Shown piece after piece: positions 1 through 7,943 of a stretch of 64,000 bases of DNA. Numbering within the stretch: the stretch's first letter is position 1; the number at the start of each line of letters is the position of its first letter. A program made the position numbers and the translations under genes. The stretch is from Pseudomonas gingeri (GTDB taxonomy: Bacteria; Pseudomonadota; Gammaproteobacteria; Pseudomonadales; Pseudomonadaceae), in assembly GCF_013385635.1 (NCBI RefSeq), contig NZ_JACAPR010000003.1:48122-112121 (forward strand). The letters are read 5' to 3'. The notes below the pieces were generated by a model. It did not search any database, was not told the DNA's origin, and was given only the letters and a program-made list of their open reading frames with translations.

Positions 1-17
1 ACTCACCCCGGTGAGCC

Positions 18-872
18 TTATAGGCGCTGAAAGTGCTCCACCATCCGCTGCGTATCCGGTATCACGCCACTGAACAGTTCGAACGCCTTCACCGCCTGGA
101 ACACGGCCATGGTGCCGCCATCGAGCGTGCGGCAACCCAGGGCGCGGGCGTTGCGCAGCAGTTCGGTTTCCAGGGGGAAGTAGACGATCTCCGCCACCCA
201 CAGTGCGGCCCGCAGCAGTTCCAGCGGCACCGGCATGCCCGGCAGCTTGACCATGCCCATGGGGGTGGTATTCACCAGGCCATCGGCACGGGCCATGGCG
301 GCGGCCAGGTCGCTTCCGGCCCTGGCCCGGCCGCCATCGAAATGCCGGTTGAGGTTGTCCGCCAGGCTGCGCGCACGGTCGCTGTCGACATCGAATATCG
401 TCAGTTGCCGCACACCTTCGGCGAGCAGCGCATGAGCCACCGCCGCCCCCGCGCCGCCGGCCCCCATCTGCACCACGTGCTCCACCGCGACGCCCTCGAG
501 CCCGCGCCGAAAGCCTTCGGCGAAGCCCAGGCAGTCGGTGTTGTGGCCCACCCTCTTGCCGTCCTTGAGCACCACGGTATTCACCGCGCCAATCCCCCGT
601 GCCTCGGGGGACAATTCGTCGAGCAACGGAATGATCGCCTGCTTGCAGGGAAAGGTGATGTTCAGGCCGGTGAATGCCATGCGCTCGGCGGCCAGCAGCA
701 GGTCGGGCAGGGCATCGATGCCCAGTTGCAGCTGATCCAGGTCGATCAGCCGATACAGGTAACGCAAGCCCTGGGCATCGCCTTCGTGCTCATGCAGGGC
801 GGGCGTGCGCGAACCCTGGATACCGGCGCCGATCAGTCCGGCCAGTACGCTGGTGCTATTGCTCCGGGACAT
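18..872 (-). CDS. Quinate/shikimate dehydrogenase (AroE family, catabolic type)
   Basis: 284 aa. It oxidises quinate or shikimate with NAD(P)+ in the cytoplasm. Visible motifs: N-terminal substrate loop GSRTPALHEHEG, catalytic-Lys segment NITFPCKQ, GAVNTVV, GHNTDCLGF, the Rossmann motif GAGGAG, and NTTPMGM. The SRTPA-HE-EG loop and PMGM resemble the Corynebacterium quinate dehydrogenase QsuD (from memory) more than housekeeping AroE, so a catabolic role is favoured. The start at 872 lies 5 bp after the aroQ stop; a longer reading frame to 1115 would overlap aroQ and was not chosen. It shares an operon with aroQ and is divergent from a GntR regulator and transporter. Cofactor and substrate preference cannot be read from the sequence. 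Confidence 0.88.
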   Translation of the reverse strand: MSRSNSTSVLAGLIGAGIQGSRTPALHEHEGDAQGLRYLYRLIDLDQLQLGIDALPDLLLAAERMAFTGLNITFPCKQAIIPLLDELSPEARGIGAVNTVVLKDGKRVGHNTDCLGFAEGFRRGLEGVAVEHVVQMGAGGAGAAVAHALLAEGVRQLTIFDVDSDRARSLADNLNRHFDGGRARAGSDLAAAMARADGLVNTTPMGMVKLPGMPVPLELLRAALWVAEIVYFPLETELLRNARALGCRTLDGGTMAVFQAVKAFELFSGVIPDTQRMVEHFQRL

Positions 873-877
873 TGCGC

Positions 878-1318
878 TCACCCCTTCAATGTCTGGCTGA
901 AATAGTCCAGCGCCAGGCGATAACCGTGGCTGCCGAAGCCGCACATCACCGCCTTGGCGATGGATGAGACGAACGAGTGATGGCGGAACGGTTCGCGGGC
1001 ATGGACGTTGGACAGGTGCACTTCGATCACCGGCAACTCGCTGGTCACCAGTGCATCGCGGATCGCCACCGAGGTGTGGGTCCAGGCGGCCGGGTTGATG
1101 ATGATTCCGGCGCAACGCCCGCGCGCCGCGTGGATCCAGTCCAGCAGTTCGCCTTCATGGTTGGTCTGGCGAAATTCCACGGTCAGGCCCAACTCGGTGG
1201 CGGTACGACCGCACAAGGCGGAAATGTCCGCCAGGGTTTCATGGCCGTAGGTGGCCGGCTCGCGGGTTCCGAGCAGGTTCAGGTTGGGGCCGTTGAGCAC
1301 CAGCACGATAGGCGGCAT
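878..1318 (-). CDS. aroQ: 3-dehydroquinate dehydratase, type II
   Basis: 146 aa, usual length for type II enzymes. It interconverts 3-dehydroquinate and 3-dehydroshikimate. Motifs: [13 protein letters not shown], the flexible loop with the catalytic Tyr (ATYGHET), [16 protein letters not shown] and [17 protein letters not shown], which carries the catalytic His. The start at 1318 is set by the conserved [12 protein letters not shown] beginning; upstream in-frame residues look non-coding. First gene of the operon with the quinate/shikimate dehydrogenase. Beside that enzyme, a regulator and a transporter, it probably serves quinate/shikimate catabolism and is a second copy beside a housekeeping aroQ elsewhere (inference). 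Confidence 0.93.
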   Translation of the reverse strand: MPPIVLVLNGPNLNLLGTREPATYGHETLADISALCGRTATELGLTVEFRQTNHEGELLDWIHAARGRCAGIIINPAAWTHTSVAIRDALVTSELPVIEVHLSNVHAREPFRHHSFVSSIAKAVMCGFGSHGYRLALDYFSQTLKG

Positions 1319-1385
1319 CAGGGGAGTCTCCGTTGTTGTTCTTGGCGTCGACCGCAAGGCATTCGGGTCTGTTTGGATAAAATGT

Positions 1386-1399
1386 ACTAACTGGTTAAT
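1386..1399. promoter_or_regulatory. Candidate GntR operator upstream of aroQ
   Basis: ACTAACTGGTTAAT is a near-perfect dyad (ACTAAC, 2 nt, GTTAAT) in the divergent aroQ/gntR intergenic region. Its core ACTGGTTAA reappears as ACTGGATAA at 1574-1582. The position suits autoregulation of both transcripts by the GntR protein; no binding evidence. Confidence 0.4.
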
Positions 1400-1571
1400 C
1401 CAAGTCAAATGCCAGCAATCAACCCGGCGCAAACCGCGCGCTTTAGTGTTCGATCAGCGAACAGTGTCGGATTGGGGGAGGGCAAAGACATGCGGCGTTG
1501 ACGACCAGTGATCGGTCTGCGACTTGACGCTGTCTCGTTCAAGGAGAATACTCGGGAAAAATTCATATAGA

Positions 1572-1583
1572 TGACTGGATAAC
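1572..1583. promoter_or_regulatory. Second copy of the ACTGGWTAA motif, before gntR
   Basis: TGACTGGATAAC sits 7 bp before the gntR start codon and matches the dyad core at 1390-1398. A paired site next to each divergent gene is typical of local GntR regulators. Direct evidence is only the sequence similarity. Confidence 0.33.
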
Positions 1584-1590
1584 TACAAAA

Positions 1591-2322
1591 ATGAACACAC
1601 TTTCCAGCGACGAACGTCTTCCGCTCTATCAACGCCTGCGCGACGAGCTGGCCCGGCAGATTGCCAACAACCGCTGGCGTCCGGGCGAAGCGATTCCCAC
1701 CGAAGCCGTACTGGCCGGCGAGTACCAGCTGTCCATCGGCACCGTGCGCAAGGCCATCGACAAGCTGGTGGAGGAAGGCATCCTCGAACGCCAGCAGGGC
1801 CGCGGCACCTTTATCCGCCGCCCGCAGTTCCAGTCTTCGCTGTTCCGCTTTTTCCGCTTCCAGAGCCTGGCCGGTGAACGGCAGATGCCGGAAAGCCGGA
1901 TCCTCACCGTCGATTCCCTGCCCGCACCTTCCGCCGTCAGCCAGGCACTGGGGCTGCCGCCCGAGGCCGAAGTGATCCGCCTGGTCCGCCTGCGGTTGCT
2001 GGAAGGCACACCGCTGCTGGCCGAGGAAATCTGGCTGCCGCAAGCGCCGTTCCAGGCCCTGCTGACGGTCGACCTGGATCGCCAGGGGCCGCTGCTTTAT
2101 CCGATCTACGAAGCGCTGTGCGGCCAGGTGGTCGCCTGTGCCGAGGAAACCCTCACCGCCGAAGCCGTGGGCGAAGTGCATGCACGACTGTTGCAGATCG
2201 AGCCCGACAGCCCGGTGGTGGTGATCGAGCGACTGGCCCGCGACTACGCCGGTCGGCCGCTGGAATGGCGGCGCTCCCGTGGCCATGCCAGACACTTCCG
2301 CTACAGCGTCGAGATCCGCTGA
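1591..2322 (+). CDS. GntR-family transcriptional regulator (HutC/UTRA type)
   Basis: 243 aa. Residues about 8-75 form the GntR winged helix (PLYQRLRDELARQI, SIGTVRKAIDKL, GRGTFI). Residues about 95-240 form a UTRA effector domain (SLPAPSAVSQALGL, EVIRLVRLRLLEGTPLLAEEIWLP, VVVIERLARDYAGRPLEW). Divergent from aroQ-aroE and 41 bp before the MFS gene, so it is probably the local regulator of the cluster with a quinate/shikimate-related effector (inference). No good Shine-Dalgarno is seen directly before ATG 1591; an AAGGAG lies about 45 nt upstream but leads only to a blocked frame. Confidence 0.88.
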   Translation: MNTLSSDERLPLYQRLRDELARQIANNRWRPGEAIPTEAVLAGEYQLSIGTVRKAIDKLVEEGILERQQGRGTFIRRPQFQSSLFRFFRFQSLAGERQMPESRILTVDSLPAPSAVSQALGLPPEAEVIRLVRLRLLEGTPLLAEEIWLPQAPFQALLTVDLDRQGPLLYPIYEALCGQVVACAEETLTAEAVGEVHARLLQIEPDSPVVVIERLARDYAGRPLEWRRSRGHARHFRYSVEIR

Positions 2323-2363
2323 GTCCTGATCGACCCCCTGTTCACCTATAAGGATAAGAAATC

Positions 2364-3647
2364 ATGTTCAGCTGGTATCGCGACATCACTTCGCGCGAGC
2401 GCAAGACATTCTGGGCCTGCTTCGGCGGCTGGTCCCTGGATGCACTGGAAGTGCAAATGTTCGGCCTGGCGATTCCGGCGCTGATCGCCGCCTTCGCCTT
2501 GAGCAAGGGCGATGCCGGGCTGGTCAGCGGCGTGACTCTGATCACCTCGGCCATCGGCGGCTGGCTCGGCGGTACGCTGTCCGACCGCTACGGTCGGGTG
2601 CGCACCCTGCAATGGATGATCCTCTGGTTCTCGCTGTTCACCTTCCTCTCGGCGTTTGTCACCGGTTTCAACCAGTTGCTGGTGGTCAAGGCGTTGCAGG
2701 GCTTCGGCATCGGCGGCGAGTGGGCGGCGGGCGCGGTGCTGATGGCCGAGACCATCCAGGCCCGCTACCGCGGCAAGGTCATGGGCGCGGTGCAGAGTGC
2801 CTGGGCGATCGGCTGGGGCGCGGCGGTCGGGGTCTTCACCCTGATCTACACCTTCGTCCCCGAGGCCATGGCCTGGCGCGTGATGTTCCTGGTGGGACTG
2901 TTGCCGGCACTGCTGGTGATCTATGTCCGCCGCAGCGTGGTCGAGCCGGACGGCACGCAACGCCAGGCCAAGGCCGCAGGTCGCGGCCTGCTGGCCTCGA
3001 TGGCGGGGATCTTCCGTCCCGAGCTGCTGCGGGTCACGCTGCTGGGCGGCATCCTCGGCCTGGGCGCCCACGGCGGTTACCACGCGGTGATGACCTGGTT
3101 GCCGACCTTCCTCAAGACCGAACGTAACCTCTCGGTACTCAGCTCCGGCGGCTACCTGGCGGTGATCATCGTCGCGTTCTGGTTCGGCTGTATCGTCAGT
3201 GGCCTGTTGCTGGATCGTATCGGCCGGCGCAAGAACATCATCCTCTTTGCCTTCTGCTGCGTGGTCACGGTGCAGTGCTACCTGTTCCTGCCGCTGAGCA
3301 ATACCCAGATGCTGTTCCTCGGCTTCCCCCTGGGCTTCTTCGCCGCGGGTATCCCGGCCAGCCTCGGTTCCTTCTTCAACGAGCTGTACCCGGCGGACGT
3401 GCGCGGCGCCGGCGTGGGCTTCTGCTACAACTTCGGCCGGGTGCTGTCGGCGGTATTTCCGTTCATGGTCGGGCATATGAGCGAGTCGATGTCCCTCGGT
3501 TCGGCCATCGGTATCGATGCCGGGATCGCCTATGGCGTGGCGGTGCTGGCCGCATTGGCCTTGCCGGAAACCAGAGGCCGCAACCTGCAGGGCGTGGCGA
3601 TGGACACTGCACCGGCCAGACGCGCGGATGCCAGCCAGCTGTCCTGA
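2364..3647 (+). CDS. MFS transporter, aromatic-acid/metabolite:H+ symporter type
   Basis: 427 aa with about 12 hydrophobic segments. Signatures of the sugar/acid symporter branch: GGTLSDRYGRVR after TM2-3 and a second copy, GLLLDRIGRRK, in the C-terminal half. FGGWSLDALEVQMF in TM1 resembles acid symporters of the SHS/AAHS groups. AAGGATAAG lies before the ATG. It follows the GntR gene, so uptake of quinate, shikimate or a related acid is the likely job; the substrate is not determined by the sequence. Confidence 0.82.
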   Translation: MFSWYRDITSRERKTFWACFGGWSLDALEVQMFGLAIPALIAAFALSKGDAGLVSGVTLITSAIGGWLGGTLSDRYGRVRTLQWMILWFSLFTFLSAFVTGFNQLLVVKALQGFGIGGEWAAGAVLMAETIQARYRGKVMGAVQSAWAIGWGAAVGVFTLIYTFVPEAMAWRVMFLVGLLPALLVIYVRRSVVEPDGTQRQAKAAGRGLLASMAGIFRPELLRVTLLGGILGLGAHGGYHAVMTWLPTFLKTERNLSVLSSGGYLAVIIVAFWFGCIVSGLLLDRIGRRKNIILFAFCCVVTVQCYLFLPLSNTQMLFLGFPLGFFAAGIPASLGSFFNELYPADVRGAGVGFCYNFGRVLSAVFPFMVGHMSESMSLGSAIGIDAGIAYGVAVLAALALPETRGRNLQGVAMDTAPARRADASQLS

Positions 3648-3663
3648 AAGCACCACAACCCCC

Positions 3664-3747
3664 TGTAGGAGCCGGCTTGCCGGCGATAGGGCCTGTGAGC
3701 CTTGCATCGCCTGATCGGCCGCCATCGCCGGCAAGCCGGCTCCTACA
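3664..3747. repeat. REPIN (inverted REP pair)
   Basis: TGTAGGAGCCGGCTTGCC...GGCAAGCCGGCTCCTACA, two REP cores in inverted orientation around a short loop, in the gap between the MFS and amidohydrolase genes. Confidence 0.93.
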
Positions 3748-3771
3748 CGTACCGTATCCACCTTTGCATAG

Positions 3772-4620
3772 ATGAGTTCCATGTCCGAGATTTGCCCATT
3801 GCCGATTAGCGGCATCGATGCCCATGCCCATGTATTCGAGCGCGGCCTGGGGCTGGCGACCGGGCGCCGTTATGCGCCGGACTACGATGCCACCCTGGCC
3901 GATTACCTGGCGTGTTTGCAGGAAAACGGCCTGAGCCACGGCGTGCTGGTGCAGCCAAGTTTTCTCGGTACCGACAACAGCTACCTGCTGGCGGCGCTGC
4001 AGCAGGCGGCCGGGCGGTTGCGGGGTGTGGTGGTGGTCGAGCGCGACATCGCCTTAGAGGAACTGCAACGGATGGCCGGGCTCGGGGTGGCGGGCGTACG
4101 CCTGAACCTGATGGGACAGCCGCTGCCGGACTTTGCCCTGGCGTCGTGGCAGGTGTTCTTCCAGCATCTGCGCCGCCTGGACTGGCATGTCGAAGTGCAT
4201 CGTCAACTGGAGGATCTGCCGGCGTTGATCCAGCCCTTGCTGGAGCAGGGCTGCAGGGTGGTGGTCGATCACTTTGGCCGTCCCGACGCGCGACTCGGGG
4301 TCGAGCAGCCCGCCTTTGCCCGCTTGCTGGCACTGGGGGAAAGCGGACGGCTGTGGATCAAGGTCTCGGCTATCTATCGGCTCGGTGGTACGCCGATGGA
4401 AAATCTGCATTTCGCCGAGAAGTCCCTGTCGCTGATGCTGCAGACCGTGGGACCGGACCGGTTGCTGTGGGGCAGCGACTGGCCCCATACCCAGCATGAG
4501 CAAGAGGTGGATTTCGCCTCCGAATTCGATCGCCTGCGCCACCTGGCCTGCGCCGCGCCGTTGCGCCAGCATCTGCTGTGCAACACGGCGGCGGAGCTGT
4601 TCGGGTTTGTGCGCGACTGA
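3772..4620 (+). CDS. Amidohydrolase, 2-pyrone-4,6-dicarboxylate hydrolase (LigI)-like
   Basis: 282 aa TIM-barrel metal-type hydrolase. Motifs along the chain: DAHAHVF near the N-terminus, QPSFLGTDNSYLL, RGVVVV, GVRLNLMG, VVDHFGRP and WGSDWPHTQ near the C-terminus, all in LigI order. The family hydrolyses lactones of dicarboxylic acids. No other 2-pyrone-dicarboxylate gene is nearby, so the substrate may be a different lactone linked to quinate/shikimate-derived compounds. It follows the MFS gene after a REPIN, on the same strand. No strong Shine-Dalgarno; a second ATG three codons in is possible. Confidence 0.8.
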   Translation: MSSMSEICPLPISGIDAHAHVFERGLGLATGRRYAPDYDATLADYLACLQENGLSHGVLVQPSFLGTDNSYLLAALQQAAGRLRGVVVVERDIALEELQRMAGLGVAGVRLNLMGQPLPDFALASWQVFFQHLRRLDWHVEVHRQLEDLPALIQPLLEQGCRVVVDHFGRPDARLGVEQPAFARLLALGESGRLWIKVSAIYRLGGTPMENLHFAEKSLSLMLQTVGPDRLLWGSDWPHTQHEQEVDFASEFDRLRHLACAAPLRQHLLCNTAAELFGFVRD

Positions 4621-4639
4621 ACGCGACGGTGTTTTATGT

Positions 4640-4723
4640 TGTAGGAGCTGGCTTGCCAGCGATGAGGCCAGTAAGCCTTGCATCGCCTGTGTGGACGCCA
4701 TCGCCGGCAAGCCGGCTCCTACA
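4640..4723. repeat. REPIN
   Basis: Inverted REP pair (TGTAGGAGCTGGCTTGCC...GGCAAGCCGGCTCCTACA) in the gap between convergent amidohydrolase and trmA. Confidence 0.93.
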
Positions 4724-4765
4724 AGTTTGCGCCTCGGCACACAATATCGTTGCTGCCACGGCCCG

Positions 4766-4850
4766 TGTAGGAGCTGGCTTGCCAGCGATGAGGCCAGCAA
4801 GCCTTGCCTCGCCTGTGCGGACGCCATCGCCGGTAAGCCGGCTCCTGCAG
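4766..4850. repeat. REPIN
   Basis: Second REPIN in the same convergent gap, 42 bp after the first and in direct orientation with it; the right arm is slightly diverged (GGTAAGCCGGCTCCTGCA). Confidence 0.92.
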
Positions 4851-4870
4851 GGTTATGTGGTAGTGCCGAT

Positions 4871-5950
4871 TCAGCGGCGAGTCAGCAAGACCCCGGATTC
4901 CATATGATGGGTCCAGGGGAACTGATCGAACAGCGCGCAGCGTTCGATGCGGTGGGTATCGTGCAGTTGCGCGATATTCGCCGCCAGAGTCTCTGGGTTG
5001 CAGGAGATGTACAGGATATTGTCGAAACGCCGGGTCAGCTCGCAGGTGTCCGGGTCCATGCCGGCGCGCGGCGGGTCGACGAACACGCTGCCGAATTCGT
5101 AGCTTTTCAGGTCGATGCCGTGCAGGCGGCGGAACGGCCGGACGTCGTTCAGCGCCTCGGTCAGTTCCTCGGCGGACAGGCGCACCAGGGTGACGCTGTC
5201 CACGGCGTTCTCGTCGAGGTTGCTCAGGGCGGCATTGACCGAGGTCTTGCTGATCTCGGTGGCCAGCACCTTGCGCACCCGGGTCGCCAGCGGCAGGGTG
5301 AAATTGCCGTTGCCGCAGTACAGCTCCAGCAGGTCGTCGGAGCGCTCGCCCAGTGCCTCATAGGCCCAGTTGAGCATCTTCTGGTTCACCGTGCCGTTGG
5401 GCTGGGTGAAGGCACCTTCCGGTTGCCGGTAGCTGAAGGTACGACCGGCAATCTCGAACTTCTCCACTACGTAGTCATGACCGATCACCACGCGCTTGCC
5501 CTTGGAGCGACCGATGATGCTCACGCCCAGGTCGGCGGCGAGTTGTTCGGCAGCGGTTTGCCAGTGCTCGTCCAGCGGGCGGTGATAGCACAGGGTGATC
5601 ATCGCATCGCCGGCCAGGGTGGTCAGGAACTCCACCTGGAACAGCTTGTGGCTCAGGGGCGCGCTGGCTTGCCAGGCCGCCTTGAGCCGGGGCATCAGTT
5701 CATTGATGCGCAGGCTGGCGATGGGAAATTCTTCGATCAGGATCGGCGTGCGCTTGTCGTCCTGGGAAAACATCGCGTAGTGGCGTTCGCCGGCTTCGCG
5801 CCACAGGCGGAATTCGGCGCGCAGGCGGAAATGCTGCAGCGGCGAGTCGAACACTTGCGGTTCGGGTGCAGCGAACGGCGCCAGCAGGTCGCGCAGGCGC
5901 GCGACCTTGTCGTTGAGCTGGACGGCGTAGGTCGAGGAATCAAAAGTCAT
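4871..5950 (-). CDS. trmA: tRNA (uracil-54-C5)-methyltransferase
   Basis: 359 aa. It makes m5U54 (ribothymidine) in the T-loop of tRNAs using SAM. Motifs: [14 protein letters not shown] (SAM-binding motif I), [10 protein letters not shown], and YISCNPETL containing the nucleophilic Cys; the Q-P-N-x-x-x-N segment [13 protein letters not shown] is also present. Length matches the E. coli enzyme. The start at 5950 forms an ATGA overlap with the stop of the upstream permease gene, suggesting translational coupling; a start four codons upstream is less likely. Confidence 0.96.
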   Translation of the reverse strand: MTFDSSTYAVQLNDKVARLRDLLAPFAAPEPQVFDSPLQHFRLRAEFRLWREAGERHYAMFSQDDKRTPILIEEFPIASLRINELMPRLKAAWQASAPLSHKLFQVEFLTTLAGDAMITLCYHRPLDEHWQTAAEQLAADLGVSIIGRSKGKRVVIGHDYVVEKFEIAGRTFSYRQPEGAFTQPNGTVNQKMLNWAYEALGERSDDLLELYCGNGNFTLPLATRVRKVLATEISKTSVNAALSNLDENAVDSVTLVRLSAEELTEALNDVRPFRRLHGIDLKSYEFGSVFVDPPRAGMDPDTCELTRRFDNILYISCNPETLAANIAQLHDTHRIERCALFDQFPWTHHMESGVLLTRR

Positions 5951-7242
5951 GCGTTGAACCAACCCAACTTGATCACAAACAGAATCGACAGAATCACCAG
6001 CGCCGGGTTCAGCTCGCGTGCGCGGCCAGACAGCAGCTTGATCGCGGTCCAGGCAATGAAGCCGAACGCGATGCCGTTGGCGATGGAATAGGTGAACGGC
6101 ATGGCCAGGGCGGTGATGACCACCGGCGCCGCCTCGGTGACGTCATCCCAGTTGATCTCGGCCAGCCCCGAAGCCATCAGCACGGCCACGAACAGCAGCG
6201 CCGGGGCGGTGGCGAAAGCCGGGACACTGCCGGCCAGCGGGGCGAAGAACAGTGCCAGGAGGAACAGCACGGCGACCACGATGGCGGTCAGGCCGGTGCG
6301 GCCACCGGCGCTGACGCCCGCGGCCGACTCGATGTAGCTGGTGGTGGTCGAGGTGCCCAGCAGCGAACCGGCCATGGCGGCGGTGCTGTCGGCGATCAGG
6401 GCGCGGCCCATTTTCGGCATGTGGCCGTCCTTGCCCATCAACCCGGCGCGCTTGGCGACGCCGATCAGGGTACCGGAGTTGTCGAACAGGTCGACGAACA
6501 GGAAGGCGAAGATCACGCTGACCAGGCCGATGTCCAGGGCGCCCTTTATGTCCAGCTGCATGAAGGTCGGCGCCAGCGACGGCGGTGCCGAGATAATGCC
6601 GCCGAACGGGCTGAAGCCCATCAGGATCGAGACGATGGTCACGCCGAGGATACCGATCAGCACCGCGCCGCGGACTTTCAGGGCGTCCAGGGCGACGATG
6701 GCGGCAAAGCCCAGGGTGGCGAGGATCGGCGCCGGCTGCTTGAGGTCGCCGAGGCCGACCATGGTCGCGGGGTTGCTGACCACGATACCGGCGTTGTGCA
6801 GGGCGATCAGCGCCAGGAACAGGCCGATACCGGCGGCAATCGCCGAGCGCAGCGGCAGCGGGATGCTGTTGATGATCCATTCGCGGATACGGAAGATCGA
6901 CAGCAGGAAGAAGCACACCGCCGAGATGAACACCGCGCCCAGGGCCACTTGCCAGGTGTGACCCATGTGCAGGACCACGGTGTAGGTGAAGAAGGCGTTC
7001 AGGCCCATGCCCGGTGCGAGGGCGATCGGATAGTTGGCGATCAGGCCCATCACGGTCGAGCCGATGGCGGCTGCCAGGCAGGTCGCGACGAACACCGCGC
7101 CCTTGTCCATGCCGGTTTCGCCGAGAATGCTCGGGTTGACGAACAGGATGTAGGCCATGGCCAGGAAGGTCGTGACGCCCGCGAGAATCTCGGTGCGCAC
7201 ATTGGTATTGTGTGCCTTGAGTTGAAACAGCCTTTCCAGCAT
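5947..7242 (-). CDS. NCS2/AzgA-type purine (adenine/guanine/hypoxanthine) permease
   Basis: 431 aa, about 12-14 membrane segments. Family marks: N-terminal [90 protein letters not shown]. These fit the AzgA-like proton-coupled purine permeases (GhxP/PurP group). Start 7242 is chosen because the family begins here and GGGGAGCAG precedes it. Its last bases overlap trmA by 4 nt, so the two are co-translated. Confidence 0.9.
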   Translation of the reverse strand: MLERLFQLKAHNTNVRTEILAGVTTFLAMAYILFVNPSILGETGMDKGAVFVATCLAAAIGSTVMGLIANYPIALAPGMGLNAFFTYTVVLHMGHTWQVALGAVFISAVCFFLLSIFRIREWIINSIPLPLRSAIAAGIGLFLALIALHNAGIVVSNPATMVGLGDLKQPAPILATLGFAAIVALDALKVRGAVLIGILGVTIVSILMGFSPFGGIISAPPSLAPTFMQLDIKGALDIGLVSVIFAFLFVDLFDNSGTLIGVAKRAGLMGKDGHMPKMGRALIADSTAAMAGSLLGTSTTTSYIESAAGVSAGGRTGLTAIVVAVLFLLALFFAPLAGSVPAFATAPALLFVAVLMASGLAEINWDDVTEAAPVVITALAMPFTYSIANGIAFGFIAWTAIKLLSGRARELNPALVILSILFVIKLGWFNA

Positions 7243-7476
7243 CTCTGCTCCCCAATGGCGCGTTCGGCGCCTTGAATGAATCGGTCCCAACAGCAAAGCA
7301 CAGACTCTGGCGGCCTGATGAAATTCGTCTGCGGGAAAAAGCCGCGCATCATACCAGCCGGTGGCGGGAATGGGGCGCGGTGGTGCGGTCATCGCGTGAC
7401 CGCCTGGCACGAACTACTGCGAAATCCGTGCCTGAGGCATACTCTGCGGCAGACGAGGGGATTCCTTAGGGAACAA

Positions 7477-7923
7477 ATGATGAAACAAGTACTCAATCGC
7501 CTGGCCCTGTGTGCCGGTGCACTGCTGCTATCGGCCGGCGGCCAGGCCCATGCGGCACCGGCGGCACCGCTGAAAGGGGTGGCAATCTATACGGTGGCGT
7601 CCGCGGGGGTGGTCGAGGATGTTTCCGACGGTCGCAAACGCACGCAAATCGCTCATCGCGGGCCTAATATCACGGTTACGGTCGTCGAGCTGGGCTATGG
7701 ACGTGCACCGGGTGCGACGTTCAACGGCACCCCGCTCAATTACAGCCAACGCAATTCCCTGTGTGAATTCAACAAGCCGTTCGTGCCCTGCAACGGTGGT
7801 GCGGTGGTCGGCTACAGCTATATATACGATCTGCAGGAGCAGCAGCAGGGCACCTTCAGCTTCAGTGACCGCTCCCTGACGATGCCGGTGCAGACGATGA
7901 CGGCGACCATCGAGATCAACTGA
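7477..7923 (+). CDS. Small secreted protein, possible DUF4879 (YolA-like)
   Basis: About 148 aa. Residues 1-27 form a Sec signal peptide ending AQAHA/GQAHA-A. The mature part begins APLKGVAIYTVASAGVVE and contains ITVTVVELGYGRAPG, two Cys (LCEFNKPFVPCNGG) and TATIEIN at the end. The pattern resembles the DUF4879 family of exported proteins as I remember it, with unknown function. ATG 7477 and ATG 7480 are both possible; TTAGGGA precedes them. Stands alone between two minus-strand genes. Confidence 0.65.
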   Translation: MMKQVLNRLALCAGALLLSAGGQAHAAPAAPLKGVAIYTVASAGVVEDVSDGRKRTQIAHRGPNITVTVVELGYGRAPGATFNGTPLNYSQRNSLCEFNKPFVPCNGGAVVGYSYIYDLQEQQQGTFSFSDRSLTMPVQTMTATIEIN

Positions 7924-7943
7924 CAGGATCGATCAGGGCGGCA

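Noticed and set aside
33-905. 290-codon open frame opposite the quinate/shikimate dehydrogenase
   Set aside because: Antisense shadow of a gene with clear motifs; His/Gln-rich composition is typical of high-GC antisense frames.
4496-6091. 531-codon frame running through two REPINs and opposite trmA
   Set aside because: Crosses repeat DNA and lies antisense to trmA; no plausible start signal or domain.
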